A stretch of DNA of 64,000 nucleotides, from the NCBI GenBank assembly GCA_965207335.1, contig OZ242267.1, forward strand, positions 682,001-746,000, given 5' to 3'. The notes beneath the pieces are model-generated. The model was not told the DNA's origin, did no database searches, and saw nothing but the letters and a program-made list of their open reading frames with translations. The DNA is from G965207335 sp965207335 (GTDB lineage Bacteria > Pseudomonadota > Gammaproteobacteria > PS1 > Pseudothioglobaceae). Positions 9,670-19,143 of this stretch are shown in pieces; position 1 is the first letter of the stretch; the number at the start of each line of letters is the position of its first letter. Made by a program: the position numbers and the translations under genes.

Positions 9670-10798
9670 AAAGATTAAGTTCAGAAAAGTCATCACTATC
9701 TATAGATTTATCTATGGCACTAACTAAATATGAAGTTATTTCTGTTTCTTGTGGTGCTACTTGTACACTATCTGAATCTAGCCAATGGTTTATCCATGGC
9801 AGAGGGTTGCTAGTATTTTTAAATAATGGTTTAATGTTTAATGCACTCATTCTAATATTAGTTATATATTCTAGGTATTGTTGTAATATGTTTGTATTCA
9901 GCCCTACCATAGAGCCTTGATTAAATAAATAATGTGCCCATTGTTTTTCTTGATTACAAGCTTCAGTAAACATTTCTCGTACTTGATGTTCACACTCTTT
10001 GGCTATTTGTGCCATATCATAGTCGTCTTGACCTTTACGCATAATATTTAATATATGCTGGGTGCCTGCTAGGTGCAGGGCCTCATCTCTGGCTATTAGT
10101 CGTATTATTTTGGCATTACCTTCCATAATTTTCCGCTCGGCAAATGCAAAAGAGCAGGCAAAACTAACATAAAAACGAATTCCCTCTAAAATATTAACAG
10201 ATACCAAAGTTAAATATAATTTAGTTTTTAAGGTGTATAAGTCTATGGTAATACTATTGCCTTTATAGTTATGTGTGCCCTCGCCGTGCAATAGATACAT
10301 TTGACTATATTCTATTAACTCATTGTAATGCTTAGATATGCTTTCTGCTCTTTGGATAATACTATCAATTTTGGTAATATCATCAAATATGGCTCCCGGC
10401 TCATTAACTATACTTCTAATAATATAAGTATAACTACGAGAATGAACAGTTTCTGAAAATGACCATGTTTCTACCCATGTTTCAAGTTCTGGTATTGATA
10501 TAATAGGTAAAAATGCAATATTAGGGGATCTACCTTGAATACTATCTAGTAATATTTGATATTGTAAATTACTAATAAAAATATGTTTCTCATTAGCAAG
10601 CATTTTAGCAAAATCAAATTTGTCTTTGCTTATATCAACCTCTTCTGGCTTCCAAAAAAATGATAATTGTTGTTCGGTTAATTTTTCAAATATTTTAAAT
10701 TTTTGTTTATCAAATCTAGAAATATTAACTGTATGTCCAAAAAACATAGGTTGTTTTAAGGTGTCTATACTTTGTTTATTAAAAATATTGTATGACAT
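9668..10798 (-). CDS. nrdB: Ribonucleoside-diphosphate reductase class Ia, small subunit (R2)
   Basis: 376 residues, the full family length. It generates and stores the tyrosyl radical used by NrdA to reduce ribonucleotides. The expected diiron and radical residues are visible: Asp85, Glu116 and His119 (TWSFSETVHSRSY) with the radical Tyr123, and the second helix pair in IRFYVSFACSFAFAERKIM and RLIARDEALHL. The C-terminus (SDDFSELNL) is the NrdA-docking tail. The start lies 2 bases after the phhB stop, so the two are probably co-transcribed and coupled. The TGA stop lies at the edge of a MITE-like element. Confidence 0.97.
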   Translation of the reverse strand: MSYNIFNKQSIDTLKQPMFFGHTVNISRFDKQKFKIFEKLTEQQLSFFWKPEEVDISKDKFDFAKMLANEKHIFISNLQYQILLDSIQGRSPNIAFLPIISIPELETWVETWSFSETVHSRSYTYIIRSIVNEPGAIFDDITKIDSIIQRAESISKHYNELIEYSQMYLLHGEGTHNYKGNSITIDLYTLKTKLYLTLVSVNILEGIRFYVSFACSFAFAERKIMEGNAKIIRLIARDEALHLAGTQHILNIMRKGQDDYDMAQIAKECEHQVREMFTEACNQEKQWAHYLFNQGSMVGLNTNILQQYLEYITNIRMSALNIKPLFKNTSNPLPWINHWLDSDSVQVAPQETEITSYLVSAIDKSIDSDDFSELNL

Positions 10799-10799
10799 A

Positions 10800-11051
10800 T
10801 TATAATATCTCGTTTATAGCACTAGCAAGCTTAATGTCTTTATCTGTAATAGTATCATTGGCCTCATGGGTACTTAGATAAATATCAACAACTTTATAGG
10901 TATTTTCCCAAGTGGGATGGTGGTTTTGCACCTCGGCTAAAATAGCGACTTGGGTCATAAATGCAAATGCCTTTTGAAAGTTTTTAAATATAAATTGTCT
11001 GTGTAATTTATTATCTATAATTTGCCAGTATTTAGGGATATTTTCTGTCAT
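10800..11051 (-). CDS. phhB: Pterin-4a-carbinolamine dehydratase
   Basis: 83 residues. It carries the family signature with the catalytic histidine pair followed by W-x-N-x-Y (NHHPTWENTYKVVDIYLSTH) and the C-terminal T-x-x-D-x-x-LA pattern. The enzyme dehydrates 4a-hydroxy-tetrahydropterin and recycles pterin cofactor. Here it lies between nrdA (64 bases upstream) and nrdB (start 2 bases after its stop), an unusual place, with no phenylalanine hydroxylase in the window. A DCoH-like or other pterin role is possible. Confidence 0.9.
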   Translation of the reverse strand: MTENIPKYWQIIDNKLHRQFIFKNFQKAFAFMTQVAILAEVQNHHPTWENTYKVVDIYLSTHEANDTITDKDIKLASAINEIL

Positions 11052-11115
11052 ATTTTTGTTATTATTTAGTTATTTTGTTGTTTAATTTATAATATAAATC
11101 TTGTATGCCATAAAA

Positions 11116-13401
11116 CTATAATTTACAAACTCCATCTTCGCATTCATCATCATTATTTTGTTTACTATTATCACTATTGTAACTATCACGGGTAATATGA
11201 TAGTATAGGGTTTTAATGCCGTATTTATATGCCTTTAAAATATCTGTTAATAATATTTTTATTGGTATTTTACCGTCAAAATCATAGGGGTTATAATGGG
11301 TGTTTGTTGATATTGATTGATCAACAAATTTTTGCATAATTGCTGATAACTGTAATATACCCTCATTACCTCTAATATCCCATAATAGCTCGTAATTATC
11401 TTTGAGTTTTTCGTATTCTGGCACTACCTGTTTTAGCACCCCGTCTTTACTTTGCTTGACCGATACAAAGCCCCTAGGTGCTTCAATACCATTGGTAGAA
11501 TTGCTAATTTGACTAGATGTTTCACACGGCATTATTGCCGTGAGAGTTGAGTTTCGCATGCCGTATTTTAAAACATCTTTTTTTAGTTTTTGCCAATCAT
11601 ATTGTAGCTGAAAATTAGCAAACTCATCAATATCTCTTTTGTAGGTGTCAATAGGCATTATTCCCTGTGAGTATTTTGTTTGTTTAAATAACGGACAAGC
11701 ACCAAGTTCTTTGGCTAATTTTACCGATGCTTTAATAGCATAATATTGCAGAGCTTCAAAAACACTATGGGTAATTTTATTGCCACTTCCGTCTGAGAAT
11801 TTTACATTATTTTTAGCTAAATAATAGGCAAAATTAGTAACTCCTATGCCTAATGTTCGTCTATTTTTGCTGGAAATTTCTGCTGATTTAATAGGATATT
11901 CTTGATAATCTAATAGGCAGTCTAAGGCTCTTACAATAATTTCTGTGGTTTGCTCTAACTCGTTTATTGATTCTAATGCTCCTAAATTAACGGCTGAAAG
12001 TGTACAAAGAGCTATTTCTCCATTTTCGTCTTGTATTGAATTTAGTGGCTTAGTAGGTAAAGTAATTTCCATACATAAATTACTTTGGCGTATGGGAGCT
12101 AGTTTTTCGTTAAAAGAGCTGTGAGTATTGCAATGGTCAACATTTTGCAAGTAAACCCTGCCTGTATTTGCTCTTTCTTGGATAAATTGTGATAACAACT
12201 CTCTAGCCCTAATAGTTTTTTTGCGGATATTAGTATTATTTTCATATTTAACATATAATTTGTCAAATAATGCTTGGTTTACAAAAAATGCCTCATATAA
12301 ATCAGGCACATCGTGAGGACTAAATAAGGTAATATTTTCATCTGCTAAAAACCTTTTATAAATTAATAAATTAAATTGTACTCCGTAATCTAAATGCCTG
12401 ATACGATTTTCATCGGTGCCAGTATTGTTTTTTAACACCAATAAACTTTCAACTTCTAAATGCCATATAGGATAAAACAAAGTAGCCGCACCACCTCTAA
12501 CACCGCCTTGAGAACAACTTTTAACCGCAGTATAAAAATGCTTATAAAAAGGGATGCAACCTGTATGGCTTGCCTCTCCTTTACGAATTGGGCTTCCTAT
12601 TGCTCTAATTCTACCAGCATTAATACCAATACCTGCCCTTTGTGACACATATTTAACAATAGCCCCAGCAGTAGCATTTATAGAATCTAGACTATCATCT
12701 GACTCTATTAATACACAAGAGCTAAATTGTTTAGTAGGGGTTCTAACCCCAGACATAATAGGTGTTGGTAATGATATTTTAAACTTTGAACTAGCATCGT
12801 AGAATTTTTTAACAAATTTTAATCTAGTACTCTTAGGGTATTTACCAAATAGGCACATACCAACTAACATATACAGGAATTGAGCACTCTCATATATATC
12901 GCCTGTTACTCTGTTTTGTACTAGGTATTTACCTTCTAGTTGTTTCACGGCAGCATAACTAAAACTCATATCACGCCAATGATCAATGTAATTATCGAGC
13001 TTATTTACCTCATCTTGTGTATAGTCATTTAATATGTTTTTATCATAAACCCCTAACTTAATATTTTTGCTAATTAAATCATAAAAACTAGGTGGCTCAA
13101 ACTTTTTATACGCCTTTTTTCTTAAATGAAATATTGCAAGTCTAGCCGCCAAGTATTGATAATCAGGACTTTCTATTGATATAAGGTCTGCAGCAGATTT
13201 TATTATGGTTTCGTGAATGTCTGAGGTTTTTATACCATCAAAAAATGCTAATCTAGCATTAATTTCAACTTGTGATACTGAAACACCACTTAACTTTTCT
13301 GATGCCCATTCTACAACGCGATGGATTTTTTCCATATCTAAATTTTCTAAACTGCCGTTTCTTTTTAAAACTTTGATATTATTTTTATTACTATCGTTCA
13401 T
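11116..13401 (-). CDS. nrdA: Ribonucleoside-diphosphate reductase class Ia, large subunit (R1)
   Basis: 761 residues, the same length as E. coli NrdA. An N-terminal ATP-cone (from KVLKRNG, residues about 9-95) provides allosteric control. Catalytic residues can be placed: Cys229 and Cys466 form the redox pair, and NLCMEI holds the thiyl Cys443 and Glu445. The C-terminal tail ends CEDGVCKL, the mobile dithiol that is re-reduced by thioredoxin or glutaredoxin. First gene of the nrdA-phhB-nrdB-ferredoxin set. Confidence 0.97.
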   Translation of the reverse strand: MNDSNKNNIKVLKRNGSLENLDMEKIHRVVEWASEKLSGVSVSQVEINARLAFFDGIKTSDIHETIIKSAADLISIESPDYQYLAARLAIFHLRKKAYKKFEPPSFYDLISKNIKLGVYDKNILNDYTQDEVNKLDNYIDHWRDMSFSYAAVKQLEGKYLVQNRVTGDIYESAQFLYMLVGMCLFGKYPKSTRLKFVKKFYDASSKFKISLPTPIMSGVRTPTKQFSSCVLIESDDSLDSINATAGAIVKYVSQRAGIGINAGRIRAIGSPIRKGEASHTGCIPFYKHFYTAVKSCSQGGVRGGAATLFYPIWHLEVESLLVLKNNTGTDENRIRHLDYGVQFNLLIYKRFLADENITLFSPHDVPDLYEAFFVNQALFDKLYVKYENNTNIRKKTIRARELLSQFIQERANTGRVYLQNVDHCNTHSSFNEKLAPIRQSNLCMEITLPTKPLNSIQDENGEIALCTLSAVNLGALESINELEQTTEIIVRALDCLLDYQEYPIKSAEISSKNRRTLGIGVTNFAYYLAKNNVKFSDGSGNKITHSVFEALQYYAIKASVKLAKELGACPLFKQTKYSQGIMPIDTYKRDIDEFANFQLQYDWQKLKKDVLKYGMRNSTLTAIMPCETSSQISNSTNGIEAPRGFVSVKQSKDGVLKQVVPEYEKLKDNYELLWDIRGNEGILQLSAIMQKFVDQSISTNTHYNPYDFDGKIPIKILLTDILKAYKYGIKTLYYHITRDSYNSDNSKQNNDDECEDGVCKL

Positions 13402-13723
13402 TAAATAATAGTTAAGGCAATGAGAGGAAAATATTAAAAATCCGTAAAAAAGAATTTTAACACAATAAATAAACTTATTAAATTGTTTATGTAAAAAACA
13501 GTGTAATTAAAAAAAGTACCCATAATAATGAATTGGAATTATACCCATCGTCATTGCGAGACTTGTAAAAGTCGTGAGATTGCTACACACTAAAAAGCAG
13601 TGCTTACAATGACGGTGGGAATAATTAGTACCAGTATGTTGCCACACACTAAAAAGCAGTGCTTACAATGACGGTGGGAATAATTAAGTATTGTGTCCTT
13701 AAAACTTTTGTAATTGTCTCATC
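13402..13723. other. Intergenic region with REP-like palindromes
   Basis: 322 bases without a gene. It contains the nrdA upstream region and, at about 13544-13680, one full and one partial copy of the window's recurrent palindrome (CATCGTCATTGCGAG ... CAATGACGGTGGG). The flank 'aattggaattatacccat' is the reverse complement of the flank seen around 19960-22520. Confidence 0.8.
13544..13680. repeat. REP-like palindromic repeat, 1.5 copies
   Basis: The core runs TCATTGCGAG...AGTGCTTACAATGACGG, with an inner ACACTAAAAAGCAGTG half. The right half (CACACTAAAAAGCAGTG CTTACAATGACGG) is repeated 60 bases on. Confidence 0.85.
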
Positions 13724-14743
13724 CTATACAGGAAAGGCTATTATTTTGTCTTTATCAAGCCCAGATTTTAATAATAAATCCACCAGACAAAGCACAATAT
13801 TAGCTGGTGCTGCTAAGTAAACATTAGAATTTATTACAAAATTTAAATCAAGTGAAGAAAAAATATTTTTTGCTATTAGAAGATAATCACTTTCACTATT
13901 AGAATAGTCACAGGCGATAAAATCATAACTATAATCGTCAAATATTGCACACCAAGACTTAGCGTATTTAGATAAATATGGCTGTTGCTCTTTTTTAGGA
14001 TAGCCCCAATAAAATTTAGTTTTTTTGCCTAAGTCTAAATCGTAATTATGCTCAATAACAGAGCGAATAGGTGCAAAGCCAATATCCCAAGCTATAAACG
14101 AAATATCTCTATCACTATTCTCATTAAGCCTAAATATGCCCTTAGGTCCTATAATATTTATTTTGGCTTTTGGTTTAATTTTTTTATCAAATAGTAGTTT
14201 AGCAAAAGGATCTTTGTCGTCTTTACGAATATGAAATTCTAGCTCCATTCTAAAACAAGGGCAAGATGCTATAGGATAGTCAATAGATTGTATGTCATTA
14301 AATGTTAATACTGCCTCTTGCCCTGCTATGTACTGTAAATTTTTAGCTCTTGACATTCTTAGAGTTAGTATTGCAATATCAGTATTTGCTAAAAACTCAA
14401 TATTTTTAATATTAGCTTGTATGTTTTGTACTGCTATGTGTTTAGCTTCATTTTGCAACTGAGTATATATTTCAATATCAGATACAGCAGTATTGCAACA
14501 CATTAAAAATGTATTTTCAGTAGCTTTATTTTGAGGAATTTTGTAATCGTGGTAAGATATTTTTTTTATCTCTCCAGACTTTAAAACCGCACTACACGCA
14601 CCGCAAGTACCATTACTACACTCATATTTTAAATCTATTCCCTCTCGTAGCCCTGCTTGTAAAATACTATCGCTATCATCGCATGCTATGATGTATTTTT
14701 TATTACTATTAGTTGTTATATTAATTGTAGCAATTGTTGGCAT
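13724..14743 (-). CDS. 2Fe-2S ferredoxin/FNR-type reductase (CDP-glucoseen reductase-like)
   Basis: 339 residues. Residues 1-95 are a plant-type 2Fe-2S domain with the cluster motif YECSNGTCGACS and a later cysteine pair FLMCCNT. The rest has the ferredoxin-NADP reductase fold: a flavin-binding segment near AGQEAVL and IIGPKGIF, and a nucleotide-binding segment AWDIGFAPIRSVIEH in place of the usual GGTGxAP. The architecture matches the AscD/phenol-hydroxylase reductase class, which passes electrons from NAD(P)H to a partner oxygenase or reductase. The partner is not in view. The altered nucleotide motif makes NAD(P)H use uncertain. Confidence 0.75.
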   Translation of the reverse strand: MPTIATINITTNSNKKYIIACDDSDSILQAGLREGIDLKYECSNGTCGACSAVLKSGEIKKISYHDYKIPQNKATENTFLMCCNTAVSDIEIYTQLQNEAKHIAVQNIQANIKNIEFLANTDIAILTLRMSRAKNLQYIAGQEAVLTFNDIQSIDYPIASCPCFRMELEFHIRKDDKDPFAKLLFDKKIKPKAKINIIGPKGIFRLNENSDRDISFIAWDIGFAPIRSVIEHNYDLDLGKKTKFYWGYPKKEQQPYLSKYAKSWCAIFDDYSYDFIACDYSNSESDYLLIAKNIFSSLDLNFVINSNVYLAAPANIVLCLVDLLLKSGLDKDKIIAFPV

Positions 14744-14752
14744 TTTAAATTA

Positions 14753-14835
14753 GAGACCTTTGCATAAACATGAATAATAATTAATTAAGCAAAAATCAGA
14801 GCTCTGTTAATCATCTCTATTTACGCAAAGGTCTC
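14753..14835 (+). mobile_element. Short MITE-like element with perfect terminal inverted repeats
   Basis: 83 bases bounded by GAGACCTTTGC and its exact complement GCAAAGGTCTC, with the inner 'aattaagcaaaaatcagagctctgttaatcatctctattta' block (shown only as a description of the shared inner end). It is a short internal-deletion relative of the 164-bp elements, lying between fabI and the reductase gene. Confidence 0.85.
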
Positions 14836-14855
14836 ATACTGCTTTTTAGGAATTA

Positions 14856-15635
14856 TTATACAGGTCCTTTGTCACAAAAATTATAACCAGCATCAACATA
14901 TAGCACCTCGCCTGTTACACCAGAGGCTAAATTAGAGCACAAAAATGCTGCAACATTGCCAACTTCTTGAATGCTGACATTTCGTTGTAATGCACTATTG
15001 CTAGCTGCATAATTTAATAGTTTAGAAAAATCTTTAATACCACTAGATGCTAAGGTTTTTATAGGTCCTGCTGATACAGCATTTACTCTAATACCTAGCC
15101 TGCCCAAAGAGCCTGCCATATAACGCATATTAGCCTCTAAACTAGCCTTGGCAACTCCCATTACATTATAATTTGGAATTACACGAGACGAACCTAAATA
15201 AGTAACGGTTAATAATGCTCCGTTTGCATTGAGCATTTTTTTTGCCACCTTAGCAAGTGCAGTAAATGTATAAGAGCTAATATCATGGGCTTTGATGAAG
15301 TTTTCTCTACTTGTAGCATCTATATAATCGCCATCTAAGGCATCTCTTGGGGCAAAAGCCACAGAATGTACTATAATATCAAAGTTATCCCAATAAGTAT
15401 TTAATTTGGCTATGGCTTGTTTTATTTGCTCATCTTCTGCCATATCACAAGGAATAACTATATCTGAATCACATAATTTAGCACATTTTTCTACTCTAGA
15501 TTTTAATTTATCATTTTGATAAGTAAAGGCCAACTCACAGCCTTGTTGTGCCATTTGTTCTGCTATTCCCCAAGCTATAGATCTATTTGATGCAACACCG
15601 GTAATTAGTGCTTTTTTACCTTTTAAAAACCCCAT
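14856..15635 (-). CDS. fabI: Enoyl-[acyl-carrier-protein] reductase, FabI type
   Basis: 259 residues, an SDR-fold enzyme catalysing the last step of each fatty-acid elongation cycle (NADH-dependent trans-2-enoyl-ACP reduction). The cofactor loop is ITGVASNRSIAWGIA. The catalytic Tyr146, Tyr156 and Lys163 lie in the stretch TYLGSSRVIPNYNVMGVAK, at the same numbers as in E. coli FabI. A good ribosome-binding site (AAGGAG) lies 6 bases before the ATG. Confidence 0.97.
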   Translation of the reverse strand: MGFLKGKKALITGVASNRSIAWGIAEQMAQQGCELAFTYQNDKLKSRVEKCAKLCDSDIVIPCDMAEDEQIKQAIAKLNTYWDNFDIIVHSVAFAPRDALDGDYIDATSRENFIKAHDISSYTFTALAKVAKKMLNANGALLTVTYLGSSRVIPNYNVMGVAKASLEANMRYMAGSLGRLGIRVNAVSAGPIKTLASSGIKDFSKLLNYAASNSALQRNVSIQEVGNVAAFLCSNLASGVTGEVLYVDAGYNFCDKGPV

Positions 15636-15699
15636 TTACACTCCTTTTTAGATAAAATATATGATTAAAACTCTACAATAAATGCAATATGTGTATAGT

Positions 15700-15798
15700 A
15701 TGCCTATTTTACCTGTATTTAATGAGTGGGATAATAATGTTTTTTGCTCAAATAAGCAAGTATTTTGGTATCAACAAACAAGACTAGAAATTAACTAA
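15700..15798 (+). CDS. Possible 32-residue ORF upstream of the NTPase gene
   Basis: A short frame (MPILPVFNEWDNNVF...) ends 14 bases before the NTPase start. It has no ribosome-binding site and no recognisable domain. It may be a leader or the remnant of an older gene; weak evidence. Confidence 0.2.
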   Translation: MPILPVFNEWDNNVFCSNKQVFWYQQTRLEIN

Positions 15799-15812
15799 AT
15801 AATTTTATAATA

Positions 15813-17636
15813 ATGAGAAATAAAAAGTTAAATAATATTGAAGAAAGTTTGCTAAATATTTTAGATAAAGATGAGGCTTTTGTTATTGCTTTATATGGTA
15901 GTTGGGGTATTGGTAAAACTTTTTTTTGGCATCAATTTAGCGATGAAGAATTAAAAAAAGACATAGTTTATGTATCTCTATTTGGCAAGGATAATATCCA
16001 ATCTATTGACTCAACTATTGCAACTAAAGTATTACTTGATGCAACTAAAATATTACTTGATGCAACTAAAATATTTAATAATTCTATATTAAAAAAACTT
16101 CTTAAAAAAATTACCAAAAATAAAATATTTAGTGAAGAAGTTACTGAACTTCTTAAAAAAATTGCCGAAAATAAAATATCTAATAGAGCAAATATTGATT
16201 TATTACCAAAAGCATCTTTTCAAAATACCATTATTTGTATTGATGATATTGAACGAATATCAAACGACATTGAATTACAAGATATATTAGGCATTATATC
16301 AATGTTAAAAGAGCAAAAAGAATGCTCTGTTGTAATGATTTTCAATAAGGATAAAATAGAAGAAGGAAAAACAGACATATTAGCAGAATATAAAGACAAG
16401 GTTATTGATTATGAGTTTTTATATAATCCAACACCAAAAGAAGCATTTGATATTATTAAAAGTAAAATTAAAATTAAATTTAATGAAGATAATATCTTAA
16501 CTTATCTACAAAAGTGTGATATTAAGAATATTCGTATTATAAGCCGTATTATTAATGCTTTGAATGATTTTGAATTTATTTTGGATAAAATTAATAATCA
16601 TTTAAAAATTGAAAAAGAGATAGTTGATGCTATTATGTTAATAGCGGTATTAAATGCACAAACTAGTAATTTAGATTATGGAAAATTATTTAGTTATATT
16701 TCCGAAAAAAAATCTCTTACTAGTAAGATTGGCGATGAGAAAGAAAATAACAAAAATAAAGAATACGATAAGTTAGAGAAATATTTTATTAGTAGTGAAA
16801 ATGATGATATATGGTCATTTGATGATTATGCTTATCATATAAATGACATAAAATCATTAGTAATTGATTATATAAAAACTAGTATTATTAATAAGGATAT
16901 AAAGGATAAAGTTAATGCTATTATTAAAGATAGGATAAAGCATTATTATTTATATAATATTAACGAACAACAGGATAAAATATATCGTAAAAGACATTTT
17001 GATTTTAATTATACTAGTGAAAATTTTGTAAAAGATTTATGGCAAGTTATGCAAGATAATGAGAATAATCTTGTTTTTATGACACATAGATATTTAAACC
17101 CAATAAACTTTATTCATGCTATCAAAGCTTTAAAAGAAGAAGATGAAAAAAATAAAAATAAATATCATACATTTGCAGTATCAAAATTAAAAAAATTACT
17201 AGATAATATACCATCATTAGAGGATGATTTTGATAGTAAAGGTAAAATATTAGGATTTGCTCCAGAAGTAAAAACACATTATGATAAATTAGTAGCTAAG
17301 CAAAAAGAAGTAAGTATTGATAGCAAAGAAAAAATTATAGCAACGATGCAAGAAATTCGTAAAAATATTAGTTGGAATAATGAGCCTGAATCGTTTGCCA
17401 AAATATCACAAGAAAACATCAAGCAATTTATTATTGATAGTCCAGATTTTATTAGTGGGGCAGAATTATTTATTAAAAAATATAATTCTAATGGTTTTGA
17501 AGTATATGCAAAAAATATTATAAATGTACTTAAAGAATTAAAAGAATCTAGTAATATTACTTATAAAGAAAAAGCAAAAAAAATACTATATCGGCTAGCT
17601 GATAATGAATCATTGAAAACGATGATTGATGAATAA
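15813..17636 (+). CDS. KAP-like P-loop NTPase
   Basis: 607 residues. The Walker A motif GSWGIGKT is at residues 29-36 and Walker B TIICIDDIER at about 139-148, followed by a long, Lys/Glu/Asn-rich helical C-terminal half. The layout fits KAP/STAND-type NTPases, which are frequent in phage-defence loci, but no transmembrane segments are seen and no effector domain is recognisable. Residues 72-86 are a 7-residue tandem duplication (LLDATKI twice), matched by a 21-base DNA repeat. It is a single gene between fabI (divergent) and lspA. Function is not assigned beyond NTP-dependent. Confidence 0.65.
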   Translation: MRNKKLNNIEESLLNILDKDEAFVIALYGSWGIGKTFFWHQFSDEELKKDIVYVSLFGKDNIQSIDSTIATKVLLDATKILLDATKIFNNSILKKLLKKITKNKIFSEEVTELLKKIAENKISNRANIDLLPKASFQNTIICIDDIERISNDIELQDILGIISMLKEQKECSVVMIFNKDKIEEGKTDILAEYKDKVIDYEFLYNPTPKEAFDIIKSKIKIKFNEDNILTYLQKCDIKNIRIISRIINALNDFEFILDKINNHLKIEKEIVDAIMLIAVLNAQTSNLDYGKLFSYISEKKSLTSKIGDEKENNKNKEYDKLEKYFISSENDDIWSFDDYAYHINDIKSLVIDYIKTSIINKDIKDKVNAIIKDRIKHYYLYNINEQQDKIYRKRHFDFNYTSENFVKDLWQVMQDNENNLVFMTHRYLNPINFIHAIKALKEEDEKNKNKYHTFAVSKLKKLLDNIPSLEDDFDSKGKILGFAPEVKTHYDKLVAKQKEVSIDSKEKIIATMQEIRKNISWNNEPESFAKISQENIKQFIIDSPDFISGAELFIKKYNSNGFEVYAKNIINVLKELKESSNITYKEKAKKILYRLADNESLKTMIDE

Positions 17637-17668
17637 AACTATAAAAAATCTTTTGTGCTATTAATACT

Positions 17669-18148
17669 ATGAGTATTTTTCAAAAAACCCTTATAATTCG
17701 CAGTAGTTATTTTATTATTATATTATTAATATTGCTATTAGACCAATATACTAAATTAGTAATAATCAATAATTTTAATTTTAACGAATATTATGTGGTT
17801 AATGATTTTTTTAATATAGTTAGAGTACATAATACTGGTGCTGCTTTTGGTATATTAAGTGAATATGGTGGCTGGCAATTATATGTATTATCAACTTTTG
17901 CTATTATTGTTAGCTTAGTAATTTTTTATTACTTATTGATAACACCTATTAGCAACAAAATGTTGATGCTTTCTTTAACACTCATTGCATCAGGTGCTAT
18001 TGGCAATACTCTAGATAGATTTTTTTATGGCTTTGTAATAGACTTTTTAGACTTTCATTATCTAGGCTACCATTGGCCAGCATTTAATGTTGCGGATGCA
18101 ACAATATTTATTGGTGCTATATTTTTTTTATTCAGTAGTAACAAATGA
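17669..18148 (+). CDS. lspA: Lipoprotein signal peptidase (signal peptidase II)
   Basis: 159 residues with four membrane helices. It cleaves lipoprotein signal peptides after lipidation of the +1 cysteine. The catalytic aspartates are Asp125 (FVIDFLDFH) and Asp143 (FNVADATI), and the conserved NTGAAFG segment is at about 55-61. The stop overlaps the thiO start by 4 bases. The lipoprotein immunity proteins further along the window would depend on it. Confidence 0.96.
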   Translation: MSIFQKTLIIRSSYFIIILLILLLDQYTKLVIINNFNFNEYYVVNDFFNIVRVHNTGAAFGILSEYGGWQLYVLSTFAIIVSLVIFYYLLITPISNKMLMLSLTLIASGAIGNTLDRFFYGFVIDFLDFHYLGYHWPAFNVADATIFIGAIFFLFSSNK

Positions 18149-19143
18149 CAGATTGTATTATTATAGGTTGTGGCGTTATAGGAATGATGTCTGCAAAAAA
18201 ATTACTAGAAAATGGCATGTCTGTTACTTTATTTGACAGCAAAACTTGCGGTTCTCAAAGCTCGCTAGCAGGTGCTGGAATTATTAGTCCCTTATATCCT
18301 TGGCGTTATTCTAAACAAGTAAACGAGCTTAGTATTAAATCACAGGCTATGTATAAAGATATATGTAGTGAATTAGCACAAGAGACAAATATAGCAATAG
18401 AATATATCAATAGTGGTTTATTAATGTACGATGATTATAATACCCCTGATGCTAAAAAATGGCTAGCTAATTATAAGCCTAGTGTTAAAAATAATGCCAA
18501 CGGGCTATTATTTGACAAAATAATGCAATTAAGAACTCCTAGGCTATTATCTGCTTTAAAACTTAGATTATTACAACTAGGGGCTAAATTACTTGAAAAT
18601 AGCAAGATAGAAAATATCATTATTAAAAACAATAAAGCTGTTGGTGTTATTGCTAATAATAATAAATTTTACAGCGAAAATATCATAATTGCCAATGGTG
18701 CTTGGGCTAGTAATATGGGTATTTTTAGTGTTGAAGATATTTACCCTGTAAAAGGACAAATATTATTGTTACAAGCCAAACCTAAATTATTAAAACACAT
18801 AATACTAGCAGAAAATAAATATCTAGTACCTAGGATTGACGGCAAAATACTAATAGGTAGCACTTACGAAAAAACTGGTTTTGATAAATCAATAGACACT
18901 AAAACAGCACAATTATTATTTAACTTTGCCATTAAGTATTATCCACAATTAAAAGATGCAAAAATTATCAAGCAATGGGCTGGATTAAGACCTGCTAGTA
19001 CTAGTGATATAAAAATTTCTAAACATTTAGAGTATAATAATTTATTCATAAATGTAGGGCATTTTAGTAATGGCTTAAATACTGCCCCTGCTAGTGCTGA
19101 GTTAATAACTAATTTAATAGAGACCTCTAATAAAAAATGCTAA
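18145..19143 (+). CDS. thiO: FAD-dependent amino-acid oxidase, ThiO/DadA family
   Basis: 332 residues. The N-terminal dinucleotide-binding motif is GCGVIGMMSA, followed by the DAO-family segment SSLAGAGIISPLYPWRY. The C-terminal GLRPASTSDIKISKH and GHFSNGLNTAPASAEL segments are typical of glycine oxidase ThiO, which makes dehydroglycine for the thiazole half of thiamine. No other thi gene is near, so a general D-amino-acid oxidase remains possible. It overlaps lspA (ATGA) and the next gene by 7 bases. Confidence 0.75.
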   Translation: MTDCIIIGCGVIGMMSAKKLLENGMSVTLFDSKTCGSQSSLAGAGIISPLYPWRYSKQVNELSIKSQAMYKDICSELAQETNIAIEYINSGLLMYDDYNTPDAKKWLANYKPSVKNNANGLLFDKIMQLRTPRLLSALKLRLLQLGAKLLENSKIENIIIKNNKAVGVIANNNKFYSENIIIANGAWASNMGIFSVEDIYPVKGQILLLQAKPKLLKHIILAENKYLVPRIDGKILIGSTYEKTGFDKSIDTKTAQLLFNFAIKYYPQLKDAKIIKQWAGLRPASTSDIKISKHLEYNNLFINVGHFSNGLNTAPASAELITNLIETSNKKC

